A stretch of DNA of 15,322 nt, from positions 1 through 15,322 of the forward strand of contig CAMOUF010000032.1 in assembly GCA_946626395.1 (NCBI GenBank). The letters are read 5' to 3'. Below the pieces are notes generated by a model, which worked only from the letters and a program-made list of their open reading frames with translations, ran no database searches and was not told where the DNA came from. Made by a program: the position numbers and the translations under genes. Of this stretch, positions 11,765 to 15,322 are shown in pieces. How positions within the stretch are numbered: the stretch's first letter is position 1; every line of letters begins with the position of its first letter. This DNA is from an uncultured Clostridia bacterium (GTDB lineage Bacteria; Bacillota; Clostridia; Christensenellales; Aristaeellaceae).

Positions 11765-13270
11765 TCACATCACCGTGTCCAGATAATCCAGCAGCAGCGG
11801 GCCTGCGTCCAGGCCGGAATAGCGATTGAGGAACGCTTCAAACCGGGCCCGGGTCACATACCCGAATGAAAACGCCTGAACATAGGCTTTGAGAAAAGCG
11901 TCCGTGCCGCCGGGCAAAAATTCATCCAGCGCCAGCAGCAGGGCCGCGCCCCGGCCATAGACCACGGTGCGGTAGTCCGTAAAATTGCTGAAATAGGAAA
12001 TGGGGCTGCCGGGGGTCAGGCTGCCGGAAACGCCCTCCGCCATGGGAGCGTCGGCCCGGTAATATTTCAGGGTGTCGAAACTGCTCTGTCCGTAGCGCTT
12101 CTGCACATACCGCAGCATGGCGTATTCGCACAGCGCCTCATCCTGCCAGGGGCTGAGCGCCTGATCCGACCCCACCAGGGCGTAAAACCATTGGTGGGCC
12201 GTTTCGTGGGCCACGGTCAATTCCAGGGTTTCCCTTTTGTCCCCGGCATACAGGCTTTTGCCGATCATGCTCAGGGCCGGATACTCCATGCCGCCAAAGG
12301 GAAAATCCGTCTGGCAGAGGGTATAGACCGGATAGGGATAAGGGCCGTACAGGGAAGAAAAGGTTTCCAGGGCCTTTTTCCCGTACTTTAGCGCCGCCCG
12401 GGCCTCTTCCTCCCCGGCGGCATAGGACAGAATCAGCGTATCCCCCAGCCGCGCTTTCGCTGTTTTCCCATTTTCATAAAGGCACAGGGCAGCGTCCCGG
12501 GCCGCTAAAATGGTTCCCTGCCACAGGCCATCCGCCTTCTTTTTTAGCGGAGCGGAGCAGGCGGGCGTCCAGCCTTCGGGCACGTACACCGAAAGATCAA
12601 AGTTGGCGCAGTCGCTGACAAAGGGATCGCCGATGGGGGCGTAGGCGTCCTGACGCCATTCCCCGTTTTCCCAATGGGCCATCAGCGGGATCACGTTGCC
12701 CAATTGCCAGATCCCCTCCGTCCGGCCCGTTCGGTAAGCGCACTGGGGAATCTGCGCCACGCCCCGAAAAAGCAGGGTGCCCCGCTCTCCCGGCAAAAGG
12801 GTGGGAATGGCAAAGCGCAGGGCCGTTTCATCCTCGTTGGAAAAAGCGAAGTCCACCCGCTCCCCGTTCCACAGCACGTCGTACACCGTCATGCCGCCGG
12901 GGGAAAAACCGGCGAAATAGCAGGCGTCGTAGATTTCTTCCAGGCTGGCGGGACTGGTTTCTTCCTTTTTAAATGCGTTGATCCACAGCCGCAGGGATAA
13001 ATCGTTCAGCGACTCCCCGGTGGCGTTCACATAGTCCACCGTTTCCGAAATGGCCAAGGTGCCTGCTTCCGGGTCCATCCGCAATGTGGCCCGGTATTCC
13101 GTCAGGCCCTGGGACGCTGTAAGCAGCGCGTCGCCGGGCTTTACGGTCCCGTCATCGCCCCGGGTCAGCAGGAAAACCGCTGCCCCCGCCAGCAAAAGGG
13201 CGCTCAGCAGGGCCGGAATCCAAAAACGGCGCGGAAAGACCACAGGTATTATACACCTCTTTCTCTCCAT
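11765..13270 (-). CDS. M1 family zinc metallopeptidase, membrane-anchored
   Basis: A 501-residue protein with a membrane anchor (about 16-36) and the catalytic part outside. The zinc motif is H355-ETA-H359 with E378 nineteen residues later (WQDEALCEY), the exact gluzincin HExxH-x18-E arrangement. GGMEYP (326-331) corresponds to the GxMEN exopeptidase loop, with Tyr in place of Asn. Residues 55-240 resemble the N-terminal beta domain of M1 enzymes. It likely trims peptides at the cell surface; the substrate is unknown. I choose ATG 13270, preceded by AGGGG at 7 bases. The frame opens further to 13312 but that would put TATAAT inside the gene. First gene of the envelope operon. Only the first two M1 domains are present, as in short bacterial members. 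Confidence 0.9.
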   Translation of the reverse strand: MERKRCIIPVVFPRRFWIPALLSALLLAGAAVFLLTRGDDGTVKPGDALLTASQGLTEYRATLRMDPEAGTLAISETVDYVNATGESLNDLSLRLWINAFKKEETSPASLEEIYDACYFAGFSPGGMTVYDVLWNGERVDFAFSNEDETALRFAIPTLLPGERGTLLFRGVAQIPQCAYRTGRTEGIWQLGNVIPLMAHWENGEWRQDAYAPIGDPFVSDCANFDLSVYVPEGWTPACSAPLKKKADGLWQGTILAARDAALCLYENGKTAKARLGDTLILSYAAGEEEARAALKYGKKALETFSSLYGPYPYPVYTLCQTDFPFGGMEYPALSMIGKSLYAGDKRETLELTVAHETAHQWFYALVGSDQALSPWQDEALCEYAMLRYVQKRYGQSSFDTLKYYRADAPMAEGVSGSLTPGSPISYFSNFTDYRTVVYGRGAALLLALDEFLPGGTDAFLKAYVQAFSFGYVTRARFEAFLNRYSGLDAGPLLLDYLDTVM

Positions 13271-13300
13271 TTTCCAGCCCCTTTCCATTGGTTTCTCATG

Positions 13301-13309
13301 ATTATAACA
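13301..13309 (-). promoter_or_regulatory. Extended -10 promoter of the envelope operon
   Basis: Minus strand TGTTATAAT (13309-13301) is a perfect TGN-TATAAT extended -10. No good -35 is seen at 17 bases, which extended -10 promoters do not need. Start would be near 13294, about 25 bases before ATG 13270. Confidence 0.7.
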
Positions 13310-13410
13310 CATGAACGGGGCTTTTTCTTCCTCTCTTCCCGGAAAACCGAAAAATTTACGTTTCGTTCATCAGCCAACAGGGCAAAATCTTTCAAAAACC
13401 GTAAATCATT

Positions 13411-13439
13411 TTGACGCTTTTTGGTAAGAAAAATTTAAA
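13411..13439 (+). promoter_or_regulatory. Candidate sigma-A promoter of the ispH-rpsA fusion
   Basis: TTGACG (13411-13416), 17-base spacer, TTTAAA (13434-13439). The -35 matches at five of six bases, the -10 at four. The surrounding 13380-13500 is strongly AT-rich. A leader of about 75 bases before ATG 13522 has no clear riboswitch or terminator fold. Confidence 0.55.
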
Positions 13440-13521
13440 AATTTTTTTATGTAAATAGCAGGAAAATAAAAAAACACGGCGAACAAACATAAAATAGCCA
13501 CGGTTATGGAGAGGTATGAGT

Positions 13522-15322
13522 ATGCCGTACACCATCGCGCGCTACGCCGGATACTGCGCCGGCGTGCGCAGAGCCATGGAAATCGCTTTTACCGCCGCGC
13601 GGGAGGCCCAGGAGCAAGGCGTCGCCTGCTATTCCCTGGGGGAATTGATCCATAATCCCGAGGCGGTGGCCGCGCTCAGGCAGGCGGGAGTCATCCCCAT
13701 TTCCCACGTGCGGGAGGCGATAAGCGGCAGCGTCATTCTGCTGCGCAGCCACGGCGTCTCTCCTCAGGTGGAGGAGGAGTGCCGGGCCCAGCGCCTTTTG
13801 ATCCGGGACTGCACCTGCTCCTACGTGCGGGCGCTGCACAATATCGTGCGGGAAAGCAGCGAAAAGGGCGCGCCCATCATTCTGGTGGGCGAAAAGGAGC
13901 ATCCCGAGGTGCAGGGCACAGCGGGCTGGTGCAGGGGGAAATACTTCGTCATCAGCTCCGTTTCCGAGGCGGAGGCCCTGCCGCCCATGGAGGAAGCCCT
14001 GGCCGTAAGCCAGACCACCTTTTCCCAGGAGGAATGGGACAGGATCCTCTCCTGCCTGAATAGGCGCATTCCCCGCCTGCAAACCAAAAACACCATCTGC
14101 CCCGCCACCCGGATGCGCCAGGAGGAAGCCAAGGCCCTGGCCGCGCAGGTGGACGCCATGGTGGTGGTGGGCGGAAAGACCAGCGCCAACACCCGCAAAT
14201 TATATGAAGTATGCCGGGCTATCTGCCCGCGCACCGTTATGGTGGAACGTGCCGCTGATATCCCAGCGCACTTTGCAGATATCCACACCCATCACATAGG
14301 AATAGCCGCCGGCGCATCAACACCGGATTGGTCATTTAAGGAGGTTGTCACACGCATGAACGACATGGAACACATCGACCAGGAAAACCAGGAAAACCAA
14401 GCACTCACTATGGAAGACATCGAGGCGACCGTGGTTCGCATCCGCACGGGCCAAACCGTAACGGGCACCGTGGTTCAGATCACCGATGACGAAGTGTGCG
14501 TCAACATCGGCTACAAGTCCGATGGTTTGATCAAGCGCTCCGACATGGTGGAACAGGACGTGAAACTCGGCGACGAGATCGAGGTCGAGGTCGTCAAGGT
14601 CAACGACGGCGAAGGCAACGTCCTGCTTTCTCAGCGCAATATCGTGAATCGCAAGGCTTGGGAAGCGCTGATGGAAAAATACGAAAACGGCGAATATATC
14701 GACGCCGTGGGCAAGGAAGCCGTCAAGGGCGGCCTGCTGGCCAGCGTTGAAGGCGGCGTGCGCGCTTTTGTGCCTGCCAGCCAGCTGGCTCAGCGCTATG
14801 TGGAAAAGATCGGCCAGTTCGTGGGCCAGCCCATGAAGCTCAAGATCATCGACGTGGACAAGCAGAAGAAGCGCATCGTGGCCAGCCGCAAGCAGGTCAT
14901 CGACGAAGAAAACAAGGCCAAGAAGGAAGCTGCTTGGGAGAAGCTGGAAGTGGGCGCTGTGGTGAAGGGGATCGTTCGCCGCTTCGCGGACTTCGGCGCG
15001 TTTGTTGACCTGGGCGGCGTGGACGGCCTGATCCACATCACCGACCTGGCCTGGAGCCGCGTGAATCATCCCAGCGATGTGCTGCAGGTGAACCAGGAAG
15101 TCGAAGTCAAGATCAAATCCCTGGACCGCGAACGCGAACGCATCCAGCTGGGCTACAAGGAACTGCAGCCCAAGCCCTGGGACAACATTGAAGAAAAGTA
15201 TCCCGTGGGCGTCATCCTGGAGCGTCCCGTGGTGCGCATCCGCCCCTTCGGCGCGTTCATCGAGCTGGAGCCCGGCGTGGACGGTCTGGTGCATATCTCC
15301 CAGGTTGCTCCCACCCGCGTCA
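13522..15322 (+). CDS. ispH-rpsA: IspH-ribosomal protein S1 fusion, 3' end cut by window
   Basis: One continuous frame of 600 codons to the window end. Residues 1-277 are 4-hydroxy-3-methylbut-2-enyl diphosphate reductase, the last step of the MEP isoprenoid pathway. The 4Fe-4S cysteines are C12 (YCAGVRRA), C99 (DCTCSYV) and C193 (TICPATRMRQ). Substrate histidines are H44, H77 and H127 (EKEHPE, with E129). The KNSSN loop is KTSAN (219-223). Residues from about 279 are ribosomal protein S1: S1 repeats begin near GQTVTGTVV, KGGLLASVEGGVRAFVP, GAVVKGIVRRFADFGAFVDL and a truncated fourth (RPFGAFIELEPGVDGLVHIS). No stop separates the halves. Start ATG 13522 has AGAGG at 7 bases; ATG 13516 is also in frame. 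Such fusions are annotated in Clostridia. The C-terminus is unseen. Confidence 0.93.
   Translation, partial: MPYTIARYAGYCAGVRRAMEIAFTAAREAQEQGVACYSLGELIHNPEAVAALRQAGVIPISHVREAISGSVILLRSHGVSPQVEEECRAQRLLIRDCTCSYVRALHNIVRESSEKGAPIILVGEKEHPEVQGTAGWCRGKYFVISSVSEAEALPPMEEALAVSQTTFSQEEWDRILSCLNRRIPRLQTKNTICPATRMRQEEAKALAAQVDAMVVVGGKTSANTRKLYEVCRAICPRTVMVERAADIPAHFADIHTHHIGIAAGASTPDWSFKEVVTRMNDMEHIDQENQENQALTMEDIEATVVRIRTGQTVTGTVVQITDDEVCVNIGYKSDGLIKRSDMVEQDVKLGDEIEVEVVKVNDGEGNVLLSQRNIVNRKAWEALMEKYENGEYIDAVGKEAVKGGLLASVEGGVRAFVPASQLAQRYVEKIGQFVGQPMKLKIIDVDKQKKRIVASRKQVIDEENKAKKEAAWEKLEVGAVVKGIVRRFADFGAFVDLGGVDGLIHITDLAWSRVNHPSDVLQVNQEVEVKIKSLDRERERIQLGYKELQPKPWDNIEEKYPVGVILERPVVRIRPFGAFIELEPGVDGLVHISQVAPTRV
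14338..14358 (+). promoter_or_regulatory. Internal ribosome site at the IspH/S1 junction
   Basis: AAGGAGGT (14338-14345) is a full anti-16S match, 11 bases before an in-frame ATG at 14356 (MNDMEH), exactly where the S1 part begins. It encodes Lys-Glu-Val within the fused frame. It could start a free S1 protein. Spacing is at the long end of the usual range. Confidence 0.55.

Noticed and set aside
13271..13312. Upstream start for the M1 peptidase (ATG 13312)
   Set aside because: The TGTTATAAT promoter lies inside these codons, so they are unlikely to be transcribed.
13354..13406. ATTTACG/CGTAAAT inverted pair before ispH
   Set aside because: Only seven bases, 39 bases apart in very AT-rich DNA; chance is adequate.
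13504..14082. 192-residue minus-strand open frame over ispH
   Set aside because: The plus strand encodes an intact IspH with all iron-sulphur cysteines; the minus reading has no domain.
14332..15294. 320-residue minus-strand open frame over the S1 region
   Set aside because: Mirror of the S1 repeats; Asp/His/Leu-rich shadow with no family resemblance.

Overview
The window looks like chromosome of a spore-forming member of the Bacillota, most likely a GC-rich gut Clostridia lineage. The grounds are a Gin/CsfB-type anti-sigma-G gene, a SpoIIQ-like LytM protein, a UPF0291 protein, a PrsA-type foldase lipoprotein, Shine-Dalgarno-led genes with sigma-A promoters, and an in-frame IspH/ribosomal protein S1 fusion of the kind annotated in Clostridia. 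I see no CRISPR array, prophage, transposase or rRNA. Species cannot be named from the sequence alone.

Layout. Bases 1-235 hold a 25-base palindrome, further secondary structure and a terminator, with no supported gene. On the minus strand follow a MATE efflux pump (236-1576, own promoter) and a TetR regulator-bioY pair (2247-2846, 1712-2245) that ends in a strong terminator. On the plus strand are a DUF308/HdeD membrane protein (2981-3550), a small solute-binding-protein-like protein (3603-4403) and a 53-residue Gin zinc protein (4464-4625). A tRNA-Leu(UAA) lies on the minus strand (4677-4759), next to a roughly 180-base stretch of nested inverted repeats (4840-5022). Two minus-strand genes, a duplicated ferritin-like protein and a SpoIIQ-like protein, form an operon at 5023-6894. 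PrsA is at 7009-8307.

Bases 8427-13270 hold a five-gene minus-strand envelope operon. In transcription order it is M1 metallopeptidase, GT2-GtrA glycosyltransferase, phosphodiester glycosidase, divergent Lgt-like protein and UPF0291 protein. The last genes overlap or nearly touch. Divergently transcribed from 13522 is the IspH-S1 fusion, cut by the window end.

How the genes may work together. The most interesting theme is sporulation. The gin gene has a near-ideal forespore (sigma-F type) promoter, and weaker sigma-F-like promoters precede the SBP-like gene and the ferritin/SpoIIQ-like operon. A forespore programme may therefore link regulation (Gin), the engulfment-channel protein (SpoIIQ-like, with its catalytic residues lost) and two proteins of unknown spore role. 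The second theme is an envelope operon that pairs a lipid-linked sugar transferase with a phosphodiester glycosidase and an Lgt paralogue lacking key catalytic residues. The third is a strong internal Shine-Dalgarno inside the IspH-S1 fusion that could yield free S1.
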